A stretch of DNA of 64,000 nucleotides. Source: Strobilurus pachycystidiatus (lineage: Eukaryota; Basidiomycota; Agaricomycetes; Agaricales; Physalacriaceae). The DNA lies in NCBI GenBank assembly GCA_019915135.1, contig JAHLMK010000012.1:1426001-1490000 (forward strand), given 5' to 3'. The notes under the pieces are model-generated. The model saw only the letters and a program-made list of their open reading frames with translations. It did not search any database and had not been told where the DNA came from. Below, piece after piece: positions 43,828 to 54,854 of the stretch; the first letter of the stretch is position 1, and every line of letters starts with the position of its first letter. The translations under genes were made by a program, and so were the position numbers.

Positions 43828-44642
43828 ATGGATGTGGATGAAGAAATGACCGTCGAGGCGGTTGGCCATGCGACTTTGTACGATGGTATGACAAGTTTTG
43901 ATTTCACTAAAACCTTCAACTCATGTCCAACAGTTGTGACACAAACATGGGGAATCGAGCCAAAGCCAGGTCATGCCGCAGAGAGTGAGTGTATCCGGGT
44001 TGTTGTGTGTGGGCCACACTAAGCCTGTGCACAGAATGGACGTCATCGGAGCTGGTGTCTCTATTCTCAAAGGATACGGAACTTTGGCGAAACCTGAAAT
44101 GGGCCGATGTCAGTGAGTAGCCTATTTGCTGAGTAAAGCCATGTTGCTGAGAAGGATTCAGAGGAGTATACGGGCGCTGCAGCAAGGGATGTCCGGTATA
44201 TAATCCCTTTTTGTAAGTATCTCTGTGTATGTGAGAAGAGGTGACTGATGTGATTCTTTCAGAGTTTGGTGAGGCACGAACAGACAGGGTGAATTGAAAC
44301 TCAATGCCAACAGAAGCACGTACCAGTAGTCTCGTATGTGCAACTCTAGCTGCTTCCGGCTCCGTAATATGCTGACATACATATACAGCGTCAAAAACAC
44401 ATCGATTGTATGGGCGACTCGAGCCTGTTGAAGCTGTGCATTCTGACGAGGCAGGTGTAGACGTAGAATGGCCAGAAGCACTTCTGCTTGATGTGTCAGA
44501 CTTTCTGGAACGCTTGGAGGTCAAGGCACCTCCGCCGCGCCCACCGTTCTATGTACCTCACGCTGGCATATTCTACTTCCACTCTCATGACCAACATTAC
44601 ATCCTTGGCAATGTCTACATCTGTCATATCCATGCGTCATGA
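43828..44642 (+). pseudogene. Possible decayed multi-exon host gene
   Basis: From ATG 43828 the text reads MDVDEEMTVEAVGHATLYDG and continues through plausible short introns (near 43988-44031, 44113-44155, 44214-44262). Later it includes THRLYGRLEPVEAVHSDEAG and ends YICHIHAS at TGA-type stop 44642. Stops in the 44290-44390 part suggest decay. No domain is recognised. It could once have been joined with neighbouring fragments. Confidence 0.35.
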
Positions 44643-45455
44643 CACAGGATTGGACCGGATCTCCGACTTACTCAGCCAGTCACGCGTCTCCTTGTGACCC
44701 CATTAATCATCCATCCTCGCCAAGTCTTGCCAAGTCCAGCCGGGCCGCTCGGACCTCCGCATGTGATCCTTTACTCAGCATCTCTACCGCCAAACTTGCC
44801 ATACCCTTGACCCAGACCATGCTGCCCTTTGCCCAATACATGTGGACCTCCGCTTGTGATCTGAATTATCTTCTTATGCATCTACCTACTCAGTCCAGTA
44901 TTTAAGCGCTTGTACTTTACCTATGTTTCCTCAGTTCGAATATCAACTTAGACGCTCCAGTCTAGTCTTCATCTCTTCTTCTTGTCTGAACTCAACTTGC
45001 CGAACTCCGCTCGTTGGTAAAGACTTACATTCTCCAACTCGCGTTGTCCTTACGGACCTCCGAGCTCATCACTTGTCTCTTTCCTCCAAATTTGCTCTTC
45101 CTTGGCGGACCCCCGGATTCAAGGCTTGACTCAAGGGACCAACCTGCTGAACGCAGGCAGCCCTGGTTCCGGACCACCAACAATCCTCAAGACCGGGCCC
45201 CCTGCAACTCTCACCACAACCGAGGGATAGCCGGACTACCGCTTAACGGGGATCCATAGGGTTGCAGGTGTGGAAACACGTGCCAATACAGAATAGGTAA
45301 ACCTTTTACCTTTTCTTTCTTTTAAAACACTTCTACGCTTATTCTTTCACAGGCTCGGAGCACCGCTTGTGCTGTGCTTACCGAGAAATCCGGTTTTGGA
45401 CATCCGACTGACTTGGTCTGGGGCACGGTCTTAACATGTCCACACACTGCACTCA
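44643..45455. other. No gene; possible LTR or promoter-like region
   Basis: Pyrimidine-rich stretches, a TATTTAAG at about 44897 and an end CTTAACA near 45434 recall an LTR beginning TGTGACC near 44692, but flanks do not match and no second copy was found. Confidence 0.3.
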
Positions 45456-45564
45456 TTGTTGTATGCTTTACCAAAAGAGAGATACACGGAGCTTGTAGAC
45501 TATGTTCATCGGCAGACGGAGCTGATCTGGTGGAAGCTTATCATTGAGACCAACAAGGACATAT
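45456..45564 (+). pseudogene. Coding fragment cut by dispersed repeat X
   Basis: ATG 45456 starts 36 plausible codons (LPKERYTELVDYVHRQTEL and so on) that run straight into repeat X at 45565. The source gene is unknown. Confidence 0.35.
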
Positions 45565-46142
45565 TGTTAGGACCTGAGCCAGCACTCTCACGTGCTTCAG
45601 CTCATACAGCGCCCGATGGCAACTTCCCATGTCCCAAAGCCGTTCTTGGGGTGGAGGCCAGGAGACCTCCCAGGCACTCTGCCTAGCAAGACTCCTGTTC
45701 AGATTGTCTAGCCATTGTCTTGCTCAACGGTAAACCCATTATGTTGTGTGTGAATCCTATTCATCTGCGCCACTTGTCACACTCCACTGGGGTAACACTA
45801 CACAAGTGGGAATCAATATTCTAGCACCCTCGGTGCATAGACAACAATCCAACACTGACTGCATCATTGCCTTGTCCTTGACAAGAGCAATGTACAGCCA
45901 GTGTCTGAGAGATCCATCCATCTCCATCCCTAACCCACTCAACAGAGATTTCCACAGGATGCCATCGATGAGAGCCATCATCCAGTTGCATGGCATGTTG
46001 ACGGCGTGCTCAGTGACGCAAGGACAGTCCTGTGGCAAAGGGATAATGGAGAAAGAGGAGAGGATGACAAGTAAGAGTACGATTCAGCAAAGAGTGAAGC
46101 ATACAATGAGAGAGAGCCCCTTAGAGAGCAATTCTCCAATGG
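45565..46142 (+). repeat. Dispersed repeat X, copy 1
   Basis: It starts TGTTAGGACCTGAGCC and is homologous to 55895-56490 until AATTC(T/C)CCAATGG. The length of about 580 bp and TG start suggest an LTR, but the right end lacks a clear CA and no target duplication was found. Confidence 0.7.
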
Positions 46143-46658
46143 CAGAGGCAAGATGCCAAAGGGTACTGCAAAGGAATGTACAATAGCGCAGATGCAATAA
46201 TGTCCAGCTCTGAAGTACATAGGTGAATGTACTTCGACTTATATACCATTCTAGTATCCCAAATTGGTTACTGACTGAGTCAGAGCTCCCACTGTGTTGG
46301 ATGCGATGGAAGACACTTAATCCACTGTTTCAAGGGGTGGGGCGCCCGATTGGCGGGCTGCCATTGGTCGGGAGGGCGGGAATGGCGGAAGCATGCGCTC
46401 ATGCGCCTAAGTATAGACTTGGCTCGAGTCATAGGTTGCCAAGAAGTTTCTGGGATGACTCGACTCCTGAATGAGTCAGAGCGGGTAAAGGGCGGGATTC
46501 CGCCGCTCCACATGCTGCAGCAACTCCTGAATGAGTCAGAGTGCTCAATGCGGCGGGATGACGTTCTGGAGGCGCTCTGAACCTTCTGGGACCTTCTCCA
46601 TGGTTCCACAGCCTTCTCCCGCGGTCCAGAGGTTCTCCAAGCGTTGGGTGTTGGTGTT
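46143..46658. other. GC-rich non-coding stretch with a short direct repeat
   Basis: ACTCCTGAATGAGTCAGAG occurs at 46463-46481 and 46523-46541, and a related GACTGAGTCAGAG lies near 46275. No gene is recognised. Gypsy element 2 begins right after it. Confidence 0.5.
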
Positions 46659-47194
46659 TGTCAAGACTGGAGCCCGAATACTAAGGCAACCACCCAAGTC
46701 ACAAACAAGACAGAGAAGAGGGATAGAGATTGAAGTATAAGATGTGGAGGAGTGTGTTGAGCTACAACAGTACTAGGAGCGACCAAGCAGTGAGTAGACG
46801 AAGAGAACAGACTGCGGAACTAACTAGAGAGTCCATGAATATATACAGAGAATCCAGAGTACGGACTAAGGTAGCATAACCGAAGTACTTGCAAAGATTT
46901 GGCAGAGGGACCCAAGTAAATGATGTCATGGATGTCCAGAGAAAGGCTGCCCTCGCCTCGTATGGCGATGACATCATTGACTTGCAGTCTTCAGCGGGCC
47001 GGAATCTACGGTCCGCATTTGGATACCCATCCCATGATGGAACCTGTGATCTGTCTAGGCAATGCCAAGACGATGGATGCAAGAGAGAGGTGAGCTAGGC
47101 CCAGGCCGAGGTGGATGCAGAGACGGGAGAATATGACGGTGTCGAGAGTGGGCAGCACGTGATGGAGGGAGAAGAATGGAGGCGATTTGTGACA
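46659..47194 (-). repeat. 3' LTR of gypsy element 2
   Basis: 536 bp, beginning TGTCACAAATCG and ending CTTGACA in element orientation. The pol frame runs about 140 bp into it. Confidence 0.9.
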
Positions 47195-50100
47195 ATACCC
47201 CCTCTTTAGGATGCGCTTGCGCCTGGAGCGCAGTAGTCCCCGTCCAGATGTTGTTAACGGTGACACCGAGAGTGCGAAGGTGGGGAAGAGGTTTGGAATA
47301 AGCCGTGGGATGCGTACGATGGAATTCCTTGATCAAAGGGAGTGCCTTTGTGAGGTTGGAACTGGGTTCCCAGGTGTTCTCTGATGACGGGTAGTCCAAC
47401 CACTTCACCAAGTACTGAATGCCGCGCTTGTTATAAGTTGGGCGAGAGTCGAGTATGGCTTCAACATCAAACTCTTCCTTGTCGTCAATGAGGTTGGGCG
47501 GATTAGATGGGAAATTAGGCCCATGAGCCTCGGTCTCCACAAAAGGAAGGAGGAGGGCGGCGTGGAAGACAGGGTGTATACGCCATGTGAGAGGAAGTTT
47601 GAGACAATAGTTGACTGGTCCAAGTACGTCAGTGACTTTAAAAGGCCCATGATGCTTGTCTGAGAGCTTAGTTTTGGGCCGCGTTGTCTTGAGATTCTTT
47701 CCGTCAAGCAACACCTTGTCACCAACTTTGAACGTAATGCCCTTTTTGGTGACATCTCCGTTGTTCCGCTTCATGATCTCTGCGGCGGTGGTAAGGCTAG
47801 CCTTGACTTCCTCGCGAAGCCGTTCTAGGTTGGTCAGGTGTTCTTCAACAGTGGGAATGTTGGACGTGGGGTTCAAAGAGGGGTATAAGCGGGGTTTGAA
47901 ACCGTGAAGAAGTTCAAAGGGGGACTTGCCCGTGGCGGAGTGAATGCGACTGTTATGAGAGAATTCCGCAAAGGGAAGGTATTTGACCCAGTCGTCTTGT
48001 CGGTAGTTACAGAAAACGCGGAGGTATTGTTCAAGTTCTTGATTATAACGCTCGGTTTCGCCATCTGTTTGAGGATGGTAAGCCGTACTAAGCGCAGAGG
48101 TAATTCCTAGCTTAGCGTGAACGGCTTGCATGACCTTGCTTGCAAACTGGGGACCACGATCGGAGATCATCTTGTCCCAGAGACCATAGCGTCGATAAAC
48201 ATCATCCACCAGGATATCAACCGTACCATCCGCATCAATGGTCTTGCGGCATGGAGATACAATTACCGTCTTGGTGAAGCGGTCAACAACACAATGGATA
48301 GCGTTATACCCTTTGCACTCGGGTAGATCTGTAATGAAGTCGGTGGTGATAGTTCCAAAAGGGCGCTCGGGGATCTCGTTGGGTATAAGGGGAACATGTG
48401 CCGGATGATTCCTAGATTTCGTCATCTGACAGGTAGCACAGCCATCGACATAGTCGCGAACAAAGACAGACATGCCTGGCCACCAGAATTCTCGACTGAG
48501 AAGTTCGTAGGTCTTGAAGCGTCCAGGGTGTCCAGGACCAAGAGAGTTGTGGTGCATCTTGACAATGTCTCGGCGTAGTTGCAGGTCATTGGGAACATAG
48601 ACCTTGCCACGGAAGAGAACTAGTCCGTCTTCGTAGTTCCATTCCTGTAGATTTTTGACCAGCAAACGAGGACCATTGCGAAGAATGACTTCTAACGCAC
48701 CACGGACCTCAGCGTCCTTATTTGGACATTCCCGAATACGTCGTCGCAGCTCAGCGTCTCCAACGGCTACAACTTCTCCGGGTCTGGTAGCGCAAATTTG
48801 GAAAAACTTTGGATCAAGGAGGATCCTGTCGGTGTTGTCGTCATTGACCCCCTCTTTGTGATCCGCACGGCGGGAGAGTGGGTCACTACGGTTCTGAGTA
48901 CCAGGTTTATGAGTGAGAGTGAAATCAAAGCGAGTGAGGAATAGTGCCCAGCGAGCCTGTCGCCGGCTGAGTTTCTGCGAGTTGGCAAAATATTCAAGGT
49001 TCTTGTGGTCGGTGAGAATATCAACTTGGTGTGCTGAACCTTCGAGGTACTGGCGCCAGGCTTCCAGAGCACGGATAATAGCGAGAAGTTCCTTGTCATG
49101 AATGTCATAATTGCGTTGAGGTTCAGAAAGGGACTTAGAGATGTAGGCGACAGGATGCCATTGGTCGTCGTCACCTGTCTGGGATAGAATTCCGCCTGTG
49201 GCATAGTCTGAAGCATCTACTTCCACACGATAGGGCTTGTCGGGGTTAGGCATGATAAGGACGGGTGACGATGTGAACGCATCTTTAAGTGCCTTGAAGG
49301 CCTCTTGACACTCCGGTTTCCAGACCCATGGTTCGTCTTTCTTGGTGAGATCAAACAGGGGGCGCGCGATCCGAGAGAATCCTTCGATGAAACGGCGGTA
49401 GAAGTTCCCAAAGCCAAGGAATGATTGGACGTCCTTGACATTCCAAGGTAACGGCCACTTGGCAACACCGTCTACCTTGACTGGGTCCATGCGAAGTTCA
49501 TTGTGAGAGATGATAAGTCCGAGGAATTCAATAGACTCAGCTTCAAAGGTGCACTTCTTGGGCTTAGCATAGAGATCGTGCTCTTTCAGGCTCTGGAGAA
49601 CCTGCAAGACGACCTTGCGGTGTTCTTCTAAGGTCTTGGTGAAGATCAAGATGTCGTCCATGTATACGACAACTTTGCCGGAGCCGATCAGGTCCTTGAG
49701 AATGGTATTCATCATTGCTTGAAACGTGGCAGGAGAATTCATAAGACCAAAGAACATCACCAAGGGTTTAAACAGGCCGCGGTTTGTCTTGAATGCGCCT
49801 TTCCACTCGTCTCCTTCCTTGATTCGGCAGTTGTTGTAGCCTTGACAAAGGTCTACCTTTGAAAAGTAACGAGCACCCTTGAGTTTATCAATCAGTTCTC
49901 CAATGAGCGGGAGTGGGTACTCGTTCTTGATGGTGCCTTTGTTAAGTTCGCGATAATCTTGGATGGGGCGTAGCTTTCCGTCTTTCTTTTTAACAAAGAA
50001 GAAGGGACTTGCCATAGGGGACTTTAAGGGGCGTATGTATTCTTTTGCCAGATTTTTGTCAAGAAACGCGTCAAGTTTGGCTTGTTCGGTTGGGGACAAT

Positions 50101-51284
50101 GGGTAGGTTTTGCATGGTTTTGGTTCAAAACCGGGTTTGAGATCAATGGCATGATCCCAGGGGCTGTGTTGGGGAAGGCGGTCCGATGTGTGCTTGTCAA
50201 AGACAGTGAGATAGGCATGATATTGAGAAGGGATACGCTCAGCGAGAGGACGGGTGTCCTTGGGCATTTGACTAGCTTCGGCAAGTTCCTGTGCCTTGCT
50301 AAATCCAGCACGTATTTGAATAGAGGGACCATCAGGAGTTGGTGGATCTCGCACCGGGCGGGGGTAGTTATCCCGAAACACTTGAGTGTACATCTGCTCT
50401 TCCCATTCTCTTGGGACCTCCACTTCTTCTTCATTGTCCTCGGTGAACAAGACAACGGGAATTTGAACCCGATTGTAAACGCGGGGTCGGATGCTTCGAC
50501 GTTGTCCGGCTGTACGCTGGACTGGGACAGGCTGGAGGTTGCCAGCTGGAATGGTGTTATCATCCTGATCAGCGTCATACTCTTTCATGCGCCTTTCGGC
50601 CCATTTGCCGGCAAGAGGCCCCTTGAAGTAGGAAAGGAAGACCGAGACCTTCTTGATCTTGGTGGAATAGCGGGCGGTGTTCAACCGCATGTGGTTGCGG
50701 TATTGGGCCAGCCACGTGGTGGACGTGGCGCGGTCGCCGACAAAGTTGTCAAGCTTGGCTCCACGTTCGCTGAGAATGGTAGACATGATGGGAGGGACTG
50801 GTTGAATTGACAGAGATGGAGATGATGACCGAGAGGGATTGGAAGAGGAAGAAGAAGATGATGAAGACGGGGGAGTCGATGGTTCAGAGGGTTCGGGGTC
50901 TAAAGCAAGAGGTTGGGATTCAGGTGGTGAATTGTCCTGGACTGGGGATGGAACTGGGGAGCTAGGAGCGGAGTTAAAGGTTGGTTCCGATGGGGCAGGA
51001 GACGGTGGAGCAGAGGGAACTGGGGTATGAGGTGCAGGTGAGCTTGGGGTCTGTGCGGGTGATTGTAACTCAGCTCGAGTGCGCTCTTCTAAACGCCTTT
51101 TAGCCTCCTGGTGCTCTTCTGATTCAAGGTAGTACTTGTCTCCGTTTGATTCGAGGTAGTGCCAAGATTCCGGGTAGTCTTCGTCTTCTGGCTCGTAGAA
51201 GATCTCTTGGGGGTGATACTCTTCGTCGAGCTGGAAGTACTTGCCCTGATGAAGGTAGGCGCCGGGAGGTAGTGTGGGCGGCAC
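47055..51284 (-). CDS. Gag-pol polyprotein of gypsy element 2, lacking protease
   Basis: 1,409 aa in one frame without stops. In order: acidic and Pro/Ser-rich start (1-160); a short Gag core (about 166-245, FVGDRATSTTWLAQY, FLSYFKGPLAGKWAE); linker; RT (about 400-590, KVDLCQGYNN, catalytic VVYMDDILIF near 541); RNase H (VDASDYATGGILSQ, HDKELLAI, LTDHKNLEYF); HHCC (HHNSLGPGHPGRFKTY, CATCQMTKS); integrase core (TTDFITDLP, ISDRGPQFAS, YHPQTDGETERYN); GPFKV block; chromodomain (about 1290-1340, VEAILDSRP, YLVKWLDYPSSENTWEP). Missing are the rest of Gag, the CCHC knuckle and the D-(S/T)-G protease, which should lie around residues 245-300. An in-frame deletion is the simplest reading, so the copy may need help in trans. 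The end reads into the LTR. Confidence 0.92.
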   Translation of the reverse strand: MPPTLPPGAYLHQGKYFQLDEEYHPQEIFYEPEDEDYPESWHYLESNGDKYYLESEEHQEAKRRLEERTRAELQSPAQTPSSPAPHTPVPSAPPSPAPSEPTFNSAPSSPVPSPVQDNSPPESQPLALDPEPSEPSTPPSSSSSSSSSNPSRSSSPSLSIQPVPPIMSTILSERGAKLDNFVGDRATSTTWLAQYRNHMRLNTARYSTKIKKVSVFLSYFKGPLAGKWAERRMKEYDADQDDNTIPAGNLQPVPVQRTAGQRRSIRPRVYNRVQIPVVLFTEDNEEEVEVPREWEEQMYTQVFRDNYPRPVRDPPTPDGPSIQIRAGFSKAQELAEASQMPKDTRPLAERIPSQYHAYLTVFDKHTSDRLPQHSPWDHAIDLKPGFEPKPCKTYPLSPTEQAKLDAFLDKNLAKEYIRPLKSPMASPFFFVKKKDGKLRPIQDYRELNKGTIKNEYPLPLIGELIDKLKGARYFSKVDLCQGYNNCRIKEGDEWKGAFKTNRGLFKPLVMFFGLMNSPATFQAMMNTILKDLIGSGKVVVYMDDILIFTKTLEEHRKVVLQVLQSLKEHDLYAKPKKCTFEAESIEFLGLIISHNELRMDPVKVDGVAKWPLPWNVKDVQSFLGFGNFYRRFIEGFSRIARPLFDLTKKDEPWVWKPECQEAFKALKDAFTSSPVLIMPNPDKPYRVEVDASDYATGGILSQTGDDDQWHPVAYISKSLSEPQRNYDIHDKELLAIIRALEAWRQYLEGSAHQVDILTDHKNLEYFANSQKLSRRQARWALFLTRFDFTLTHKPGTQNRSDPLSRRADHKEGVNDDNTDRILLDPKFFQICATRPGEVVAVGDAELRRRIRECPNKDAEVRGALEVILRNGPRLLVKNLQEWNYEDGLVLFRGKVYVPNDLQLRRDIVKMHHNSLGPGHPGRFKTYELLSREFWWPGMSVFVRDYVDGCATCQMTKSRNHPAHVPLIPNEIPERPFGTITTDFITDLPECKGYNAIHCVVDRFTKTVIVSPCRKTIDADGTVDILVDDVYRRYGLWDKMISDRGPQFASKVMQAVHAKLGITSALSTAYHPQTDGETERYNQELEQYLRVFCNYRQDDWVKYLPFAEFSHNSRIHSATGKSPFELLHGFKPRLYPSLNPTSNIPTVEEHLTNLERLREEVKASLTTAAEIMKRNNGDVTKKGITFKVGDKVLLDGKNLKTTRPKTKLSDKHHGPFKVTDVLGPVNYCLKLPLTWRIHPVFHAALLLPFVETEAHGPNFPSNPPNLIDDKEEFDVEAILDSRPTYNKRGIQYLVKWLDYPSSENTWEPSSNLTKALPLIKEFHRTHPTAYSKPLPHLRTLGVTVNNIWTGTTALQAQAHPKEGVLSQIASILLPPSRAAHSRHRHILPSLHPPRPGPSSPLSCIHRLGIA

Positions 51285-51575
51285 TTTGTTGGCTGAGAAG
51301 CGAGTGATGGTGGGAGGGTATGAGTGCGTGGACCGGTATCGGTATCACGCCAGAAGCTGCGGTGATCTCCGCAATGACGAGCCCTAATAGCAGCCGGTAG
51401 AGTGTGAAAAAGGACTTTGCGGTGGGTTAACGTACGGGGATTGGTAACCACAGTCTTCTTGAACACAAGGCGTGTGGGACGAGGTTGAGAGGCAGGTGTG
51501 AGATCAGAGTTTGTGCGGTCGGCGGGCATGCGCTGAGCAAAGATGTGAGGTGGGTGTAGAAGAGTCTGTTCTAGT

Positions 51576-52110
51576 GTCAAGACTGGAGCCCGAATACTAA
51601 GGCAACCACCCAAGTCACAAACAAGACAGAGAAGAGGGATAGAGATTAAAGTATAAGATGTGGAGGAGTGTGTTGAGCTACAACAGTACTAGGAGCGACC
51701 AAGCAGTGAGTAGACGAAGAGAACAGACTGCGGAACTAACTAGAGAGTCCATGAATATATACAGAGAATCCAGAGTACGGACTAAGGTAGCATAACCGAA
51801 GTACTTGCAAAGATTTGGCAGAGGGACCCGAGTAAATGATGTCATGGATGTCCAGAGAAAGGCTGCCCTCGCCTCGTATGGCGATGACATCATTGACTTG
51901 CAGTCTTCAGCGGGCCGGAATCTACGGTCCGCATTTGGATACCCATCCCATGATGGAACCTGTGATCTGTCTAGGCAATGCCAAGACGATGGATGCAAGA
52001 GAGAGGTGAGCTAGGCCCAGGCCGAGGTGGATGCAGAGACGGGAGAATATGACGGTGTCGAGAGTGGGAAGCACGTGATGGAGGGAGAAGAATGGAGGCG
52101 ATTCGTGACA
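51576..52110 (-). repeat. 5' LTR of gypsy element 2
   Basis: 535 bp. A few differences from the other LTR were noticed (for example CCCGAGTAAA against CCCAAGTAAA, GATTCGTGACA against GATTTGTGACA), again mostly C/T or G/A. Confidence 0.9.
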
Positions 52111-52115
52111 GTGTT

Positions 52116-52600
52116 GTGACTTCTTCTTCAATAGACATTCCTCTAGATGACTCTATGAGTCTCTAGAGCGATTCCTGGTAGTGATACCTTGTGTGTACTT
52201 CCTTCTTGAGTGCTGTAGCTGTTCTGGCCATTACAACAATGTGTGTAATGGTCTGAGCAGTGATCCGAGACCAAGAGAAGCTACTGTCATGCTGTGACAA
52301 GTACTGGTTCCCTGGTGTTCACATTAATCCCCTATGAGAGTATGTGCAGGTGCTCCCAGAGCTCCTGATGCGTCTAGACTCTGTCATCATCCTGCTTTAC
52401 TTCCCGGTAAAGCTTCTGTGGCATAAAAGATAGATCGTAGATGCGTGTGCAGCCATTTGTGAGTCAGAGTTGTGGTTGTGGCGATGAGTCATGTGGCTGT
52501 GTGGATGAGACAAGTGGTCTGCCTGGAGACGCATCATGACAAGTTGGAGCAACTATACAACACGCACAGTGGGAGCCGGCGGCACTCATCTTCCTCCTCA
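52116..52600. other. No gene recognised
   Basis: Non-coding stretch right of gypsy element 2. The right part may be 5' flank or leader of the copia remnant. Confidence 0.35.
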
Positions 52601-54854
52601 TCCGACTACTCTATATTGGCGGAAACGGACGAGAAAGTCTCTGTGAACTGGAAAGACTACACCAATCCCAACTACAGCCTCGACCCCTCCCGAGTCCCTA
52701 CCTATTGTCGCACTACAAACCAACCAGAACACACCAATGTCCGCAACCCCATTCTATAGCAATAGCGGGGCAACTACACACATCACACCCGCAAAGGAGG
52801 ACTTCCCAAACCTTCACCCTATACCACCCAAACCTATATGGGGCTTTGCCAAACACTTCGTCGAGACAAAGTACAAGGGTGATATTCATATCAGAATGGA
52901 GAGGGGAACCACCATGGTACTACAAGACACCTTTTACATTCCTGAGTCAAACATCCGTCTCCTCTCAATCCATAAACTCTGCAACGACGGACACAAGATC
53001 TTATTTGACAGTGGAGGATTTCAAGTCCTTGACTCAAGCAAGACTGTCATTGCGACCAGTACTAGACACAACCAAAAGCTCTACACTCTCAACGGAACGA
53101 TCACCACACAGCTGAAGCACAGTACTCATTACAAAACTATTGCTGTCGCCGCTTTGCTCAAAATGTGGCATTGTTGCATGGGCCACATTGGTACCTCCAC
53201 CATTAAGAAGATGGCTATATGCGACATGGCTACAGGTATGCCCGTCAACTTCTCCAAAACCCCTCCCTCATGTTCTTCATGCATCCTTAGCAAACAGAAG
53301 AAGACGCCGGTACCAAAGGTGTCAAGACTGGTGCCCAAATACTAAGGCGACCACCCAAGTCACACAAACGAGACAAGGAGAGAGGGATAGAGATAGAGAT
53401 AGATATCAAGGGGGAGTGTGTCAAGCTACACCAGTACTAGGAGCGACCGAGCAGTGAGTAGACGAAGAGAACAGACTGAGGAAATTAAAGGGAAGGGAGC
53501 TACTATATATATACAAAGTCCGTGGCTGTGTAGTAAGGAGGAGAACAATAAGACAATAGGAAGTTCTAATGTGGCGAGACAATAGGCGGGCCGGAGTAGA
53601 GACAATAGCCAGTCTGGAGTGGACCCAGGTGGTCATCAGACCATTGATGGACAGGTCTAGGCAATGCCAAGACGATGGATGCCAAGTGAATGTGGGCTAG
53701 GCCCAGGCCGAGGTGAATGTAGAGATGGGAGAATGGGGCGATGTCGGGAGTGGAGACGCGATGGAGGGAGCAGAATAGAGGCAATTTGTGACAAAAGGAG
53801 AACAGGGACGGGAGGAGTAAGCGGAAGTGGGGAGTAATTTGCGCAGACCTCACGGACTCGCAGGCGGTAGAGTCAAAATGCCAGAACTTGTATTCCCTCA
53901 CGTTAGTCGACAAATATATGGATGCCACATGGTCAATATGCATAAAGTTGAAGAGTCAGACAGTTATTGAAGTCATACTCTGGGAGCGAGAACAAGAACT
54001 GGAGAACAATGAACTGAAGGTTGGAACATACAGGATTGATGGCGGAGAGCTGGACAGTGAAGTGTTCAGACTACACCTCATGAAAGACGGCCGGCACAAA
54101 GCTTTAGATCACTGCCCTCTACACCTCAGCCCAGAACGGCATAGTCGAACGCCGCCATCAGACAATCTTCCAACTTGCTCAAAGTATGAGAGCGGCATGT
54201 GGCGCACCTCCAAACCTGTGAGACTATTTCGTCAAGACAGCGACATATGTCGCAAACATTTGTCCAACGATATACCAGCGGGACAAGACGCCACACAAAG
54301 CATACAAGGACAAAAAGCCAGACCTATCACATCTTCGCAAAATTGGCTGCAAGGCTTTTGTACTAGTGTAGAGCAAGCACAATCCCAAGATATATGATTG
54401 CTCAATAGAACGCAAGCTCATTGATTATTTGCCAAACTCAAAGGCTCTGCTGGCACAAACCCTCGAACAAAGTCATCACCTCATATAACGTCAAATTCAT
54501 CGAATCGCATCAGGAGAAACTGCGACCACTGCAACTAGGTAGAATAGTGAACAAAGATCCAGTAGAAGTAGTAACAGAACAGCCAGAGACAAGTAAAGCA
54601 CATATAGATAGTAACAAAGAGGACAAGGAAACAAGCGCTGATGAAGACGGCGGAGAAGGATCCGATCCCGGCTCAGATGACAACACAGAACCGCCACCAA
54701 GACGAAGTGGGCGAGTTCTAGGAAAGGGAGTGGAAGAGAAGCTAAGAAAGGAAGTGAGAAAATCAAAGGAGCTGACAGAGACATGTGCCGCAAAACAAAA
54801 AGCAAAAAGACAGGTAAAACAAAGCAACACCAAATACACACCTAATGAGGACAA
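52601..54854 (+). pseudogene. Ty1/copia remnant, split by a solo LTR
   Basis: Before the LTR (to 53319): end of Gag-like sequence, protease site reading SNSGATTHI where DSGA is expected, then the pre-integrase finger WHCCMGH...CSSCILSKQKK where WHRRMGH is expected. After it (53794 on): integrase core LYSLTLVDKYMDATWSIC, RIDGGELDSE, then in another frame TAPYTSAQNGIVERRHQT with stops, up to about 54470. A charged linker follows (KEDKETSADEDGGEGSD, PPPRRSGR) to 54854, where a gypsy LTR cuts it. RT and RNase H are absent. The protease Asp-to-Asn and the two Arg-to-Cys changes are single transitions. The element is dead. Confidence 0.8.
53320..53793 (-). mobile_element. Solo LTR (474 bp) inside the copia integrase
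   Basis: Ends TGTCAAGACTGG...TTTGTGACA, duplication AAAGG at 53315-53319 and 53794-53798. It is related to, but shorter and more diverged than, the LTRs of gypsy element 2. Orientation is given by that similarity. Confidence 0.85.

Larger units (their letters stand above)
46659..52110 (-). mobile_element. Gypsy element 2 (chromovirus), full length
   Basis: LTRs 46659-47194 and 51576-52110 are about 1% different and start TGTCAAGACTGG on the plus strand. The target duplication is GTGTT (46654-46658, 52111-52115). On the minus strand a polypurine tract AAAGAGGGGG lies directly before the 3' LTR. One long ORF fills the inside. This is the youngest-looking gypsy element here. Confidence 0.95.
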
